Below, one piece after another: positions 9,632 to 22,100 of a stretch of DNA of 64,000 nt. Below the pieces are notes generated by a model. The model was not told the origin of the DNA. It saw nothing but the letters and a program-made list of their open reading frames with translations, and did not search any database. Source of the stretch: Chaetorhynchus papuensis (Eukaryota; Chordata; Aves; Passeriformes; Rhipiduridae); the NCBI GenBank assembly GCA_013396525.1, contig VWYX01000917.1, positions 1-64,000 of the forward strand, written 5' to 3'. Position numbers and translations under genes: made by a program. Position 1 is the first letter of the stretch. Each line of letters opens with the position of its first letter.

Positions 9632-12600
9632 CTGTGCAAGACAGACAGGAAGGGTGCCATCAGAGAGCAGCACGGCCAACACCCACCCACCACCCTCCAT
9701 CCACCCCACTGGTCACCCCAGCTGCCACCCCCAACCCCTGGGCCATGTCCCAGTATTCCCACCCTCCTCAGGGACAGCAGCACCACAGGGCTGAGACTGC
9801 CCCAGTCAATGCGTCCTTGCCCTGGCTGGGCACCAAGCCCCAGGAATGCAACAGAGATGGCCCTGTACCCCCAGGGATGCCCCAAAAGAAGCCCAGAAGC
9901 CTGGCAGTGCCTGATTGCAGGCAAGGCCCTCAGCAGCCCAGGAGCTGTTTTGGAGCAGCACGGGTGGGCAGGGAAGAAAATATCCTGCTTTTGCAGCAGT
10001 TACTGCCAGCACGGACACTCCCCAGGGTAAAACCCCCATCCCATCCAGCCACCAGCGTCCTGCCTGCTGTTCAAAAGCCCCTTGTTGAGGAAACAGAGGC
10101 CTTTCTGCTGCTCATCCTGGCTCTGGCCACCGCAAACCACAGGGACTGCCGTGGGCAGCGTCCCCACCAGGGAGGAGCCGGAAACACGGCCTGGAGCGAA
10201 GGTTGCTCTAATAAACAGGAACCTGTAAAATCACATCCCTCCCAACACTGATAAGTGTCTAATTTTAGCCAGGGCGACGTAGAGGCTCGTGATGCTGCCG
10301 GCGACCTCCAGGAACAGTCGCTCTTTCATTCGGGCATCCCGCGCAGAGCGGGGAGAGCACCCAGCTTCCAGTGGGAGAAACACAGCTGGGCAGAAAACCC
10401 AGCTCCCTCCTGGAAAACCCCATGTGCACCCCGTGTCTGGGGACACCCAGTGCCTGGGGGCAGCCACAGTCTCACCCTGCATGGGGTGCTATGGGAATCT
10501 CTGCCCCTGGGGTAATTGGTACCCCCCCCCCCCAACCTCTATCGAGCACTCGGGCTGTGGATAAACAACTCCAAAGTGGAGCAGGCGGCTGGCAGTGCCT
10601 GTGGGATGGGCTGACAGCTATATATAACAGGGCAGGAAACTGCACAGGAACTTAACCTCAGCACAAAGGACAACAGGAAAGCTCCCCACGTTTGAAGCAT
10701 CTGCTTTAGAGCTCTTTGACGGGTGTGGGGACGAGGTCTGGGATGGGTAGCGCTGCCCACTGTGGCAGTGCAGGCTCTGCCTGGGGTGCACGGATGTGCT
10801 GCGCTGTGCCAAGCTGCACCTTGGCTCCAGCACAGCATCAGTACTGCATCACCATCACTGCCTGGACCATCTCCCTGCAAAGGTACGTGGTCTCCACTGC
10901 GAGACACACTTGAACACACTCAGTGGGACAAAGGAAACCCGTTTTCCTCTTGGCAAAGCTATACAGGGATGGCAGGGAACTCCCTGAACCTCGCTGCCCC
11001 TCGGGGCCAAGGCAGGAGCACATGTGCACAGGAGAGGCCTGGCCACAGGGCAGGTGAGGACAGAGCTCTGCAAGCCATGACACAGTGTTGGCCCCGGGTG
11101 TGTGATACCTCCAAGGCAGTGAGGGGAAGCAGCCTGAGGGACAAGGTCAGGCTTGCAGCTGCAAGGCTCCTGGCCATGGCCAGAGGGGCTGCCACAGTTC
11201 TGCCCACACCATCCAGCCCCAGGGCTCTGGCTGCTCTGCCTTCATCACAGCACCTGGGGCTTTACCCAGACCCACAGCAGGACCTGGGCAGGGCAGGACC
11301 CCAAAACACATGAAAACAACACAATTCCTTTCTCCTCTCCCAGAACTGCTGGCTGTGGGGTGATCACTGACCCGAGCCACGGGACAGCACAGCAGGTGCT
11401 GCCACAAAGGGCCCTACGGCTGTGCCATCCTGGGGGCTGCTCCCCTGTGCCAGGGCCTCAGCACAGACAATGGCAGGGAGGGAACCACCTGCACCTGTTC
11501 CTGTCCCCTCTGTGGAGCCACCGCACCACAGCTGCCTGGGCATCCCTGAAGCTGTAGAAAGGGCTGCACCCCTGGGAGCACCCAGTGCTCACCCCATGGC
11601 ATGGAGGGGGCTGCTGGGACCCTTCCCAGGGGTCCCTCGGGAGCAGAGCCACTCGGCAGGCAGGTGCTGGTTAGAGCCACGGCGCCGGGAGACAGGCGGC
11701 CAGCGCGCTCTTTGTCCTCGGTGGTTTCTCTCCCGGCACACAGGCTGCCTCCCAGCCTTTGTACGTTCAACAAAAAGGGGGAACAGCGTTCCCAGCCGCA
11801 TCGCTAATCAGGCAGCACTGGCGGCCACTGCCGCAGCCACGTGTGCCCCACTCAGGGCCACAATAGGCAGCAGTGGGGCAGGGAGACAGGACTTTTGCGG
11901 GCCGGGGAAAGGACCGCAGTATCCTCCCTGGGCTGGTGTCCCCAGCCTGTGTGGAAATTGTGGTTTGCTCCCTTTTCCCCAAGAAAGCTCCTGCCACGGA
12001 TGGGTGCAGCCCGATGCCGTGAGCAGGAGGTGGCTGCCGAGCGTCTCCTCGCTCCTGATTCAGCCCCAACGCGCCTTCCCTGACTCAGCCCGGGCTCGCT
12101 CCGGGACTCCCCTTGGCCAGGCATGTTTGGGGCAGCGGCATGCACGAGCCGTGACAGGGAAGGGAGAGGCACCCGCCGGCGCCGGCTGCGCTCTGGGATC
12201 GCACGCGAGGATGCTGCTGTGACACCGGGCTGGCAAAAGATGAGGATGTCACCTTGGAAGGGCCAGATGGCAGAAAGAGAGACAAATCTCAACGCTCCCC
12301 AAGCTGAAAGTCCTCCCTGAGCCAGCCAAGCAGGAGCCGGATGCACCTTCCCCCATGTCCCCCCCCAACACAGCCATGAGCCCCTGCGTCCCTGCCAGGG
12401 CGCCAGGGAGTTCCAGGCAGGGAGGAAGGCGTTCACTGAAACTCCCAGCCACTCCTTCCCTCCTCGAGACGCAATCTCGTCCGACACGCTCCCGCGCAGG
12501 GACCTGCACGGCAAGTTTCACGGTCGCCTGCCCTCCCTGCTCTGCTCCCTGATGCCAGCAGTAGGGCTGTGCTCCCACACCGCTTTGGCACAGGAGCTGG

Positions 12601-14045
12601 TGGCTGTCCCCTGCTTGGGCACACCATGTTGGGGTACCCCATGCCCTGGCTGTGCCCAGCCAGGAAGGGATGATGCCGTGCCAGGAAGCAGGAGCTGCTG
12701 GCAGCGATTCCAAGCGGCCAGGCCAGCTCCCACACAGGCGAAATGGGAGCTGACCTGCGTGATGGCTCCTTGCTGGACACAAGTTTTCCACAGAACAAGG
12801 AAATTTAGGGGGTTTCCAAATCCCTCTGCAGTGCCTTCCTTTATGGACAACACTGGAATGTGTCAAGAGGAAAACAATCCCGGATCTACCTGAGTCACAG
12901 CTGGGATGTGCCAACAGGCTGTCCCCAGAGCAGGATTTCAGGCCCTCCTGCTGCAGGAACCCCATGTCCAACAGCAAAAGGGACTCAGACTGGTTGCGAG
13001 GGGTCACCCTGGGCCAGCAACGTGCAGGGGGTGCAAGCATCTGCCTCGCCCCAAAGCCAGGAAATGACACAGCTTGAGAGGTCTTATAGGGTAAACCCAG
13101 AGGTAGTGGGGCAGAATCCCAGCTGGGCTGCCAGGTGGGAGATGGTTCCATGACCAGCTGAGGGGGGACAGGTGGGTTGCAGCCCCCTCAGCACAGGGCA
13201 CAGGCCTTCCTCATTACCCTTTTCCGGCCCCAAATTCACAGCCTGACGCCCTGCATGGCCCAGCCCATGGCAAAGGTGAAGGGCCGAGCCCCAGCTCGGC
13301 AGTGAGCAAAGTCCAGGGCTGAGGCAGGTGTGGTGAGAATACTCAGCTCCCGACTGGAATGGGGGAGTGGACAGGGGTCCTCTAGTTCTGGAGTGCCAGG
13401 GCCAGCCTTGGGGTGTAGGAACACACTGCCCTGTGCCCACACTTTCCTGTAATTGCCCTAAGTTTAGCTCTGGCACTGGCTGACCAGACAATTTGCATCT
13501 CACAGGCCGGCTGGAAACCACACGATTTAGGGACGCGCGTCCCAGCCCTCGCCCGATGCTCCACATATTCCTCTCTGGGAAAATTAACACAGCCCTGCGA
13601 GCCCCCGCCACCCCCAGCACAGCAGCTTGCTGAGTGCCACCCACCCCCATCACTCCAAAAAGCTGCCTCAGGTGCCAGTGGCACCGGCCCCAGCAGCGAT
13701 GTGGTTAGCGGCGAGCCAGGCTAATGGCTTTGGATGCAATTCCCTGGCGGAGTGGGAAAGGCCCAGGCCAGCGGGTTCTCCCTGGAAGCAGGGCTGGCCC
13801 TGGGGAGCCCTGCAGCGGCTACTGGGGTACCCAACACGGAGCACCTGACATGGGGCACCCTGCAGGGGGAACACGGGGACGCACAGGGACACCGCACACA
13901 GAAACGCACCCGGCACAAGGTGACACACACATGCAAACACGCACACGCGTGACACCGGGGGCTGCAAGACAAGAGCGGGCCATGCCCACACCCACACCCC
14001 GCAACCGGGGGGCGGCACCGGGGGGGTCCGTACCCACCCACCCAC
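9632..14045. other. MYO18A first intron
   Basis: The intron between the CpG-island leader and the PDZ exon. No coding exon was seen. It holds a GATA/NKX/MEF2 site cluster (10245-10268), a run of C (about 10509-10523), and AP-1/Maf-type TGACTCAGC and TGAGTCA sites near 12080 and 12890. Confidence 0.65.
10245..10268. promoter_or_regulatory. Composite GATA/NKX2-5/MEF2 cluster, candidate cardiac enhancer in MYO18A intron 1
   Basis: Seen: inverted repeat ACACT-GATA-AGTGT (10245-10258) containing a WGATAR site TGATAAG (10249-10255) overlapping the NKX core AAGTG (10253-10257 region), followed at once by a perfect MEF2 10-mer CTAATTTTAG (10259-10268). It is a small AT-rich islet in GC-rich sequence, about 5 kb upstream of the candidate muscle promoter. 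Enhancer function is inference. Confidence 0.45.
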
Positions 14046-14089
14046 CTACAGCCGTTGTGCAACGCCGCGGGGGCACGAGCACGGCTGAG

Positions 14090-14114
14090 CTCGGCTCGGC
14101 TCGGCTCGGCTCGG
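14090..14114. repeat. Pentanucleotide (CTCGG)5 in MYO18A leader/CpG island
   Basis: Five perfect copies of CTCGG followed by CCCGG variants, inside the predicted noncoding first exon on the minus strand. Confidence 0.9.
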
Positions 14115-14209
14115 CCCGGCCCGCCGGGGGGGCGATGCAACCGCGGCCCGCCCCGCGCCGGGCGGTGCGTGCCGGTGCCCCGGTCGCGGTGCGGGCGGCC
14201 GGTGGCCGG

Positions 14210-14411
14210 NNNNNNNNNNNNNNNNNNNNNNNNNNNNNNNNNNNNNNNNNNNNNNNNNNNNNNNNNNNNNNNNNNNNNNNNNNNNNNNNNNNNNNNNNNN
14301 NNNNNNNNNNNNNNNNNNNNNNNNNNNNNNNNNNNNNNNNNNNNNNNNNNNNNNNNNNNNNNNNNNNNNNNNNNNNNNNNNNNNNNNNNNNNNNNNNNNN
14401 NNNNNNNNNNN
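14210..14411. other. Assembly gap (N run) in the MYO18A CpG island
   Basis: A run of 202 N flanked on both sides by extremely GC-rich sequence. Translations that cross it are meaningless. Confidence 0.99.
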
Positions 14412-14700
14412 CGGGCGCGGCTCCGGTCGGCACGGAATGGAACGGAGCGGAGTGGAGCGGCGGCCCTGCCCACCCGGGAACCCCGCTGCGCCCCGCAACC
14501 ACCGGTGGCTGTAACCACCGTACGGACCGGCGCCCGCAGCCCGGCGCGCACCCGGGATCGGCGCAACCCCCCCGCCGCACGCTCACGAACCGGGGTGACC
14601 CCGGACCCCCCCGCACACGGTGTGTGCACACCCCCGTTGTGACACGGTGACACACCGTCCATCTGGCACTCCCCGCACGCACACACGCCCCGATCCTCAC

Positions 14701-17700
14701 GCACACTCACGTGTTGTGCTCTCGCACTGGTGCACACGCAGCCCCCTGCACCGCACAATGCACACACGCACTCCTGGGGTTCTCCTTGTCGGAAGAATCC
14801 CATTAGGAACAGCACTGGATCCAGACAGGGAAGGTTCCAGGCTGCCGGCCGGAGCAGGGTGACCAGTGCCCGCTTGCCCCAGTGTGGGGAATACAAAGCC
14901 GGCCATGGCAGAGCTGCCTGCGGAGCCATTCTGCAGCTTCTCCCGCAGCACCTGTCCCCAGCGAGGGCTGTCAGCCTGCAGGGACTGACTGTGAGGACAG
15001 TGCCCTGCTGCTCTGTCCAGGAGATAGCCCGTGGTTAACAATGAGCATCTCCCAGCACACCCAGCAGCGAGAGTAGCACAGTCTTTGTTACACCCCTTCC
15101 ACTGGTGTCCAGCTTTGGGACGTCACACCGGGGTTGGTCACACACAGTGAGAATCCTGGGACAGATGGTTTCAGGATAAGCCCTGCCATATCAGTGCTGG
15201 GACAACCTCCCTTCCTATCGGGTGTGGAAGCAACTGGGCCCAGGAAAGCTGGAGTGGGGCTTTGGGAACAGGGACCCCAGAGAGAGACATCCACAAGCTC
15301 TTTCCAAAAGCACTTTTCAGGCAGTGCTCAATCTCTGATGGGAAGCTCAGGACGGATAGAGAGATGACAGGGACAGTGCCCTGTCCCAAGGTGCCCCAGA
15401 GGACTCCAAACCCCTGCTGCCATCCTACCATCGCTGGCTGAGTCGCGTGGTCCTGGCTCTCCTACCATCGGGCTGTGAGCCACTCTCGGGACACACCTTT
15501 CTGGGTGTCATAAGCCCCGCTCCCTTGCAATGGTAAAGCTGGCTGCGATTTCCAGCCCACAGCCTGTGCCCACAGCAGCAGCAGAGCAGGACACATGGGG
15601 CATGGCACAGCAAGCTGGCAGCTGAGCAAGGAGCCCCGTGCTGGGCCCTGGCCCAAGGGATGCAGTGGTGGAGGAGATGCAGCCCTTGCAGGGGCGGAGG
15701 ACGGCGGCAGTGAGCGCAGCCGCCTGCTTTTGTCACACTGTCCTTTGTCCCAGGCACGTGGCACCAAGCGCAGGGAGCCGCAGCCATCCGGAGAGCAGGG
15801 ATGGGGTCGAGTGATCTGGAAGGGCAGCGGAGCCCGTCTGAACTTTCAGGAGGGTTTTCCAGCTGCGGTGGCGAGGGGACACATTGTGTGGCTGTACCTC
15901 TGCCCTGCTCGCTGGCACAGGCGGGTGAGCAGCCAGTTACAGCCTGTGGCAGCTCCTGCTTCCTTATCACGCTGGGCAGGTGGTGATGGGCTGATGCCGG
16001 TTGGAACCGCCAAGCTGTGGGACAGCACGGGGTCCCCGGTGTCACACAGCCCCGCCACCAGCAGCCACCCACCGGGGCCGCTCTCCTGCCACATACCCAG
16101 GGCTAAACACCCCATGTTTTCCAGCAAGCTGACCAGCTGTTCCTGTCCACATGATCCTGTCTGGCTTTGCCAGAAACAGGTTGGGTCGCCCTGAGCAGTT
16201 CTCCCTGGCAGGGGGCTCCTCAGGCACCAGCAAATTCCACATCCAAGGAAAGTCTCTGTGTTGCCCAGGGTTTTCTACAGAGAAGCAGGACAGAGCTCCG
16301 GTGCCAGTGGCATTTTGCGTGCCCCTGGCAGGCGCGGATGGCTGGCCAGGGCAAGGGCCCAGAGCCGGGCTGGGAGGGGAAGCATCTGTTTTGCAGCACC
16401 GCGGGGTTCCCTAAATAGGTCACTGCATTTTTATAGTCTCTTGGATCTAGAAAAACCAGTTGTTCCAGGCAACCTGTGGACCCGCCAGCATCATCGGCTC
16501 CCCAGGCACTCACCACTGTGCCCCCAGGTCCTTGGACACCTGCCCCACCAGCACTGTGAGCAGGGCCGGGAGCCGGGGGGCTCGCAGCAGCCTGAGCCAT
16601 ACCGGGGTCCTGTTCTCTGCTGAGAGTGACCCATCCCCGGCCATGCCCGGTGTGGGCTGTGCAGGGGGGGCTTTCCCCCCACCTTGCCCCTGGCTTGGGG
16701 TGGCTGCCAGCTCCAGGCTTTGCTCTGGGGTGGTTTCCAGCCAGAGACAATTTTCCTGTTGCAGGGGGAGGCAGGTGCCTGTGTGGGCTGCAGAGGGGTG
16801 TGCAGTGCCACCCACCCGCCGTACAGCCGCATGCGCCGATGGTGTCCCATCCTGCTCGGGCTGAGCTCTCCCTCTAGTGGCACCAGGCTCCTGGCAAAGC
16901 CTCCCCACACTCTGGGGTGGCCGGAGTCGTGACCAGGGCACGTCCGAGGGGCTGGAGTGAGCTGGAGGGCGAGCTCCAAGCTGACCTCTCCCCTCAGCCA
17001 GGATGCCCAAAGCAGGTGCACAGGGAGGGTGCTGGGAACGCTTCGCAGGAGCATCCCACCACCAGCCCCCCATTTTGGCATCCTCGCAGAGGGCAGGTGG
17101 TCCTGCCCTTCCCATTCCCTGACCCAAATTTGCTGGCATGTGGTGCTACAGTCAGCTGGCGTGCCAGCCCTTGGGGGTGCAGCCCCACGGCTCTGTGTCA
17201 CCGTGATCCCCCCCAGTGACACCGATCCCACCCCTATCCCCATCTCGCGGCAGCCAGCGAGGGGAAGGACCCCCGCAAACCCCAGCTTTCCCCGTCAGGC
17301 CAGTGCCCTGCCCGCAGCAGGGGTCCCCCAGAACCCCGCTGAGCCCCACGAGGCCCGTCTGGTCGGGTGCCACCCCGCCGCGCGTCCCCGCAGGGTCCCC
17401 CGGGCCGGGCGCCAGGCCATGCCGCAGGCAGCGCTGACGGGGCGCTTTGTTTTGTGCGGCCGCGGCTGCCCAGCGGGGAAACAAAAGGGGCAGTCAGACG
17501 CGGGCGAGCATTGTGCCGGCAGCCATGCGCTGAGGCAGCAGCCCGCGCCGCCACGCTCGCCTCGTGACCCCCGACGGCCCGGGCTGTGCCCGCCATGGTG
17601 CCCCAGGGCCCGCAGTGCCCGCCCCGCGGGAGCCCCGCACGAGAAGGGGGCTGTGGGGCTGGCGGCTGCGGTCACCGCGGGGCCGAGGCCTCCTCAAGGC

Positions 17701-18065
17701 CACGGCAAAGCGTCCTGGGTGTGGGGTTGTGGTTGTGGCAGTGCTGTGTGGAGCGTTGGGGCCCGGCGTGGCTGTGGGGACGTGTCTGCCAGGGCCACGC
17801 CAGTTCTCACCTCCAGCCTGCCTGGCCTGTGATGGGAGGAGGGTGCTCACGCCAACACGGTGACGGGGAACACGCCTTGGCTGGTGAAGCGAAGTGACGG
17901 TGCCTGGCAGACACCCCGCTGAGCCCACCGCCCGCAGGGTCTCGTGGGGAGGTGTCCCCACCGTCCCCACGGTGCCAACTGGCGCCAGGGCCAGGCCAGC
18001 CCCCAGGCTCACCCCGTGACGGCGCGGTGCATTGCCCCTGGAAAATGCCAGCGCGGTCAAATCGT
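14701..18065. other. Intergenic region between divergent MYO18A and CRYBA1
   Basis: No supportable gene. GC-rich sequence with many spurious open frames on both strands; CpG density rises again at about 17340-17660 without an associated splice donor or coding homology that I can recognise. Confidence 0.6.
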
Positions 18066-18308
18066 TGAGTCATTTGTGCCCAAGATTATCTGTGCAAACA
18101 GCCGCCCCGATTATTTTTTTTTTTTATTATCAAATTTTTTTTCTTTTTCCCTAAGAATGTGGCTCAGACCATGGGGATGAGCAGCTGAAATCTCTGGGGA
18201 TCAGCAGGACAATGCCAGAGCAAGCATTGTGCTGACGGCTCTGCAAACGCTGGCACCGGTTCCCGGCCAGCAGTACCCTATAAAAGCTGAGCCGCTGAAG
18301 TAGGCAAA
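18066..18308 (+). promoter_or_regulatory. CRYBA1: CRYBA1 lens promoter with TATA box
   Basis: A TATA box TATAAAAG at 18279-18286 places transcription start near 18308-18312. Upstream are an AP-1 site TGAGTCA (18066-18072), a T-rich tract (about 18111-18150), and Maf half-sites TCAGCA (18201-18206) and TGCTGAC (18230-18236). Known: avian beta-crystallin promoters are driven by large Maf, PAX6 and PROX1 with AP-1-like elements. The sites are read directly; their use is inferred. Confidence 0.7.
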
Positions 18309-18346
18309 CATTACATGGGCGAAGCAGCAGTAACCGCCTGAGCTAG
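18309..18346 (+). other. CRYBA1: CRYBA1 exon 1 with out-of-frame upstream ATG (defunct betaA3 start)
   Basis: Donor GCTAG/GTGAGT ends exon 1 at 18346; the start is inferred from the TATA box. An ATG at 18315 opens ATG GGC GAA GCA GCA GTA ACC GCC TGA, stopping at 18341. In the betaA1 frame there is a TAA at 18331-18333. Known in mammals: an ATG 17 codons upstream gives the longer betaA3 form by alternative initiation on the same mRNA. Here the distance is 52 nt, not 51, so the extension is frameshifted. Counting one A fewer in GTAACC restores exactly 17 codons, ending ELDTDPAAK before the betaA1 Met. The upstream ATG has a weak context (T at -3). Confidence 0.7.
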
Positions 18347-19109
18347 GTGAGTCCTGGACCGATGCGCACCTCTCCCACCTCACCCCTCCGCTGCCAGCCG
18401 GCCGGGCAGACACCCTTCCTCCTGCCTGGTGGCAAAAGACACCCAGAGGGACACCATCGCTGTTTCCCATGGCATTAGACAGGCTCACACGTCCCCGCTG
18501 GCAGCCAGGGGGGCTGAGAGCCCCTCTACAGCAGGGCACCCCACTCCTGGCACCCACCGGCACGGCACGCTGGTTGGCATCTCCCACCATTAGCCAGGGC
18601 TGTCCAGGGGAGCCTGCTGTGCCTCCCAAGGGGCACCGGGCAGGGAGAGGGGAGCAGGCGGGTCTGTTGGACACTGCCAGGCTCAGGGCAGCCCGTGCCT
18701 GCCGCAGCTCCCTGCTCTGGCTCAGGGGTGCTTTTCCTAGCGGTGGTCTGGCCTCGGGGAAGGAGAAAGGGGGATTGGGCACTGTGCCCTGGTGGGCGCG
18801 CAGGCTCCGTGCCATGGCCGGGAGGAGGGAAGGGGCACCGCAGCAGTGAGAAGGGAGCACCCTGCTTTGGATGTGTCCCACAGCCCTCTACTGTGCCCCC
18901 TTCCCCATCCTGGGGCTGGCAGGAGGGTCTCGCTGAGACTGGTGTGGCTTGTCCCCAGCAGTGGGGCAGCTGTCCTTGAACAGGCACTGCGGGTGGCGGG
19001 CACAGGGCCGTCCCCCAGCCTCGCGAGCGGGCAGCAGGGATGCACAGGAACATGCTGCAGTTAAAAATGGCTTTTCCTTCTTTCTCCAGACACCGATCCA
19101 GCAGCAAAG

Positions 19110-22100
19110 ATGGCTCAGACAAACCCTCTGCCTGTTCCCATGGGCCCGTGGAAGGTACGTCCCCGCATCCCCTGTAGTTCGCCTTTCCCTGTGCGCAGGT
19201 AGGGAACAGGGAGAAGGGCAAAGCCCATCCTCCAGGGTCAGGAAAGCTGCGCAGCGGGCAGTGAGGCAGGGATGAGCACAGGAAACAGGCATCCCTGTTC
19301 TCTGCCCATGGGAATGTGCCTCCTGCCTGCTCAAATACCTCCCAGGTATTTTTCATAAGGCTCTTCACAGCATCCCGGGCTAGCCGTGCCCTGCTCTTAC
19401 CAGGCACCCGGTGACAGGCAGTTACAGAGTCCCCAACAGCCACTGGCTGTTGTTCACCCTCCCCTGTCCATGCAGACAGGGTGAGCAGTGGGCACTGTGG
19501 AGCAAGGTGGGGAGCAGCCCCGAGGGGTCTGGCAAAAGCCCCAGGGTCACAGGTCGAGGAGGGAGCTGAGAGGGAGAGGAGAGACACGTGCACAAGTGAG
19601 AAGCATCCCGTCGAAGCCTGGAGCTGTCGCGGGAGAGGAGAGCGTCAGCCTCAGCCCCCCGGGGAGGTGCCCCTCGCCCTTTCCCCCGTTAATCCTCTTT
19701 GCCCTAGAGCGTTCGGAGCAGAGGCCGGGAGAACCGCCAGCCACAGCCCTGCCACCCGCCCGTCCCAGAACGGCTCCGCTCCTCTCTCCGGACGGCACCG
19801 CTGCCCCGGGAACTGATCTCCGCAGGGGTGAGCAGGAGAGCGGAGCGGGGACCAGCCTGCGGCTCCCCCGACACCAAGGCAGGGCGTCGCGGGGCCAGCA
19901 GTGCAGGGACGCGGAGGCGTGCGGGGCTGTGTCCCAGCCCAGAGGGGTGCCCGGTGCAGCCTTCGCTGGCTCTCTCCCTGACGGAGCCACCCTCCGTCTC
20001 CAAGAGGCGCTGAATTGCCTGGGGCCACTGCTGGGCAGTTTCCAACTCGGCAGCTCGCTCTCCGTTCCAGATCACCGTGTACGACCAAGAAAACTTCCAG
20101 GGCAAGAGGATGGAGTTCACTTCGGCCTGTCCAAACATCATGGAATGTGGCTTCGACAACATCCGCTCCCTGAAGGTGGAATGTGGCGCGTGAGTACCCA
20201 GCTGCCAGTGGAGGGGGTGCTTTCCCAGGCGGGCTGGCTGGGACAGGGGTGCCCAAGCGTGGAGTGGGACCAGCTGTCCCTGCTCTGCTTGGCTGGAGCC
20301 AAGCACCACAGCCAAGGGAAGCCAGGCATGGGGAGATCCCACCCTGCCAGGGCAGAGCAGCCAGCCCCGGGCAGCACTGATACAGAGAGACGGCCAGAGG
20401 GACAGTGGCAACACCTTTGGCATCATCCAAAACTGCCTCCTGCCGTGTTGGAACAGTCAGGTTTGGAGCTGCCCAAGGATGCAGCGAGGGTCAGTGCTCA
20501 GTGAGTGGCTCTTGAGCTCAGCCTGGTCCCCATCCTGTCTGTGTAACCCCACGAAGCACCGGCCCTAGAGAACCGCCTCTCACCCCAGGGCCCAGCCCTC
20601 CTCTGCCCTGGGCTTTCCCTGCACTGCACAGCTCTCAGGGCCAGGGCAGAACCCTCCCGCAGCTTCTCCAGTCCTGAGAGGGGTAGGGAGCAGAGCCGGG
20701 CTTCTCCCTGCGCACGGGAATCTTCCCTGGCGCAGGCAAGGCACCTCCTGAGCAGCTCAGAGAGGCCGTGTGTCGGGAGCGGTCCCCGCGGTGCGCATCC
20801 CCCCGGGGCGGGGAGCAGACGAGATAGATTTGTGCTGCTATCTTTAGGACGTGTAATGCTAATGGGATTACAGCAGCGGTGCGTGCTCACGCTGTAATCA
20901 GCTCCCTGCTCCAGTTGACGTGTTCCTAATCAGGCTGCTCACCTTGCACAGGGCAGGCTGGCTGCAGGACATGGCATTGGGGCTCAGTTTGGGTCAGTGG
21001 CAAGAAACCCTCGATCCCCCAGCTCAGGCCCTCTGCACCCTTTGTACCCCATCAGCAAGGGATCCATGCACTGCATAGCCCGTGCCACCCACCTTCCAAC
21101 CCCCAGCCCAGGCTCTGTCTCCCTGCTCTGCCTGTGGCTCTGTCCCCAGCCCCCTTAAGGGGACATCCCCACCCTGGAGACAGGCAGGTGCTGTGTGGGT
21201 AGCACCAGGGCTTGCAAAAAGTGTCCTGCAGGGTGGAGGCATCCCACTCACCTCTCCTTGTTTGCTTTCAGCGAAGGCAGAAAGGGGAAAGGCCATAGGT
21301 CCCTGCTCTCTGCTCAGAGCCAGATGGGCTCTGCCTGCTTTGGACATCAGGAATTCAGGTCTTTCCAGCAGTGTCAGGATGTAATTGGGAAACAAGTAAG
21401 AAATGAGCCCTTTGGGAGAGAAGGGCAGCTGGGGCATCCTGAAGCGATGCTGGTCTGCATAAATAACGACAGAGCAGCCAGGGGGAGAGCCACCTGTGCA
21501 GGATGAGCCCCAGGATCTCCCCATCTCCCACTGCAGCCGGGCGTGCCGTGTGGGTGCCTCCCCAGCACCAGATGCAGTTTCACACTCCTGGGTTCTCTGC
21601 CCGCATCCAGCACTGCTTCCTCTCCTCCCAACCTGTGGGCAGAGGCCAGACCCCAACCTCCTCCTTGCACCTACATCCTGCCCCTGTGCCAGCTCCGCCC
21701 TGAGCTGCCACAGGAAGCCCTGGCAGCCCTCGCTCTGTTTTTGCAGCTGGGTCGGTTACGAGCACACCGGCTTCTGTGGGCAGCAGTTCATCCTGGAGAG
21801 GGGAGAGTACCCGCGCTGGGACGCCTGGAGCGGCAGCAACGCCTACCACATCGAGCGCCTGATGTCCTTCCGCCCCGTCTGCTCTGCTGTGAGTGTCCCA
21901 CGGGGCTCTGATCCCGTTAAAATGTCCCAGGCCACGGCAGTGAGGTTAGGAAAGGAAAACACAGCTACGCCAGGGGCAGGCTCAGCGCTCCCCCCCCAGT
22001 CCCAGCAGGATTTGCTCCTTGTGTCCTGTTTTTTAAAGCTTTTGAGGGAATTTCTGGGCAAGCTGTACATGACCAGAGCTAGGGGACAGCCAGCCTGAGA

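Larger units (their letters stand above)
14046..14700 (-). promoter_or_regulatory. MYO18A: CpG-island promoter and noncoding first exon of MYO18A alpha form (with assembly gap)
   Basis: A dense CpG island with a candidate donor on the minus strand, TGTAG/GTGGGT, ending a leader exon at 14046. It contains five copies of CTCGG (14090-14114) and a 202-base N run. The downstream alpha coding exon has a 5'UTR part behind a proper acceptor, so a noncoding first exon upstream is required; this island is the only good candidate. The transcription start is probably near or in the gap and cannot be placed. Confidence 0.6.

Noticed and set aside
8520..9794. Long plus-strand open frame of over 400 codons
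   Set aside because: It is the antisense shadow of the MYO18A PDZ exon; the minus strand carries the conserved protein and correct splice sites.
13721..14929. Open frames running through the N gap at 14210-14411
   Set aside because: The frame is undefined across unknown bases; the region is a CpG island without protein homology.
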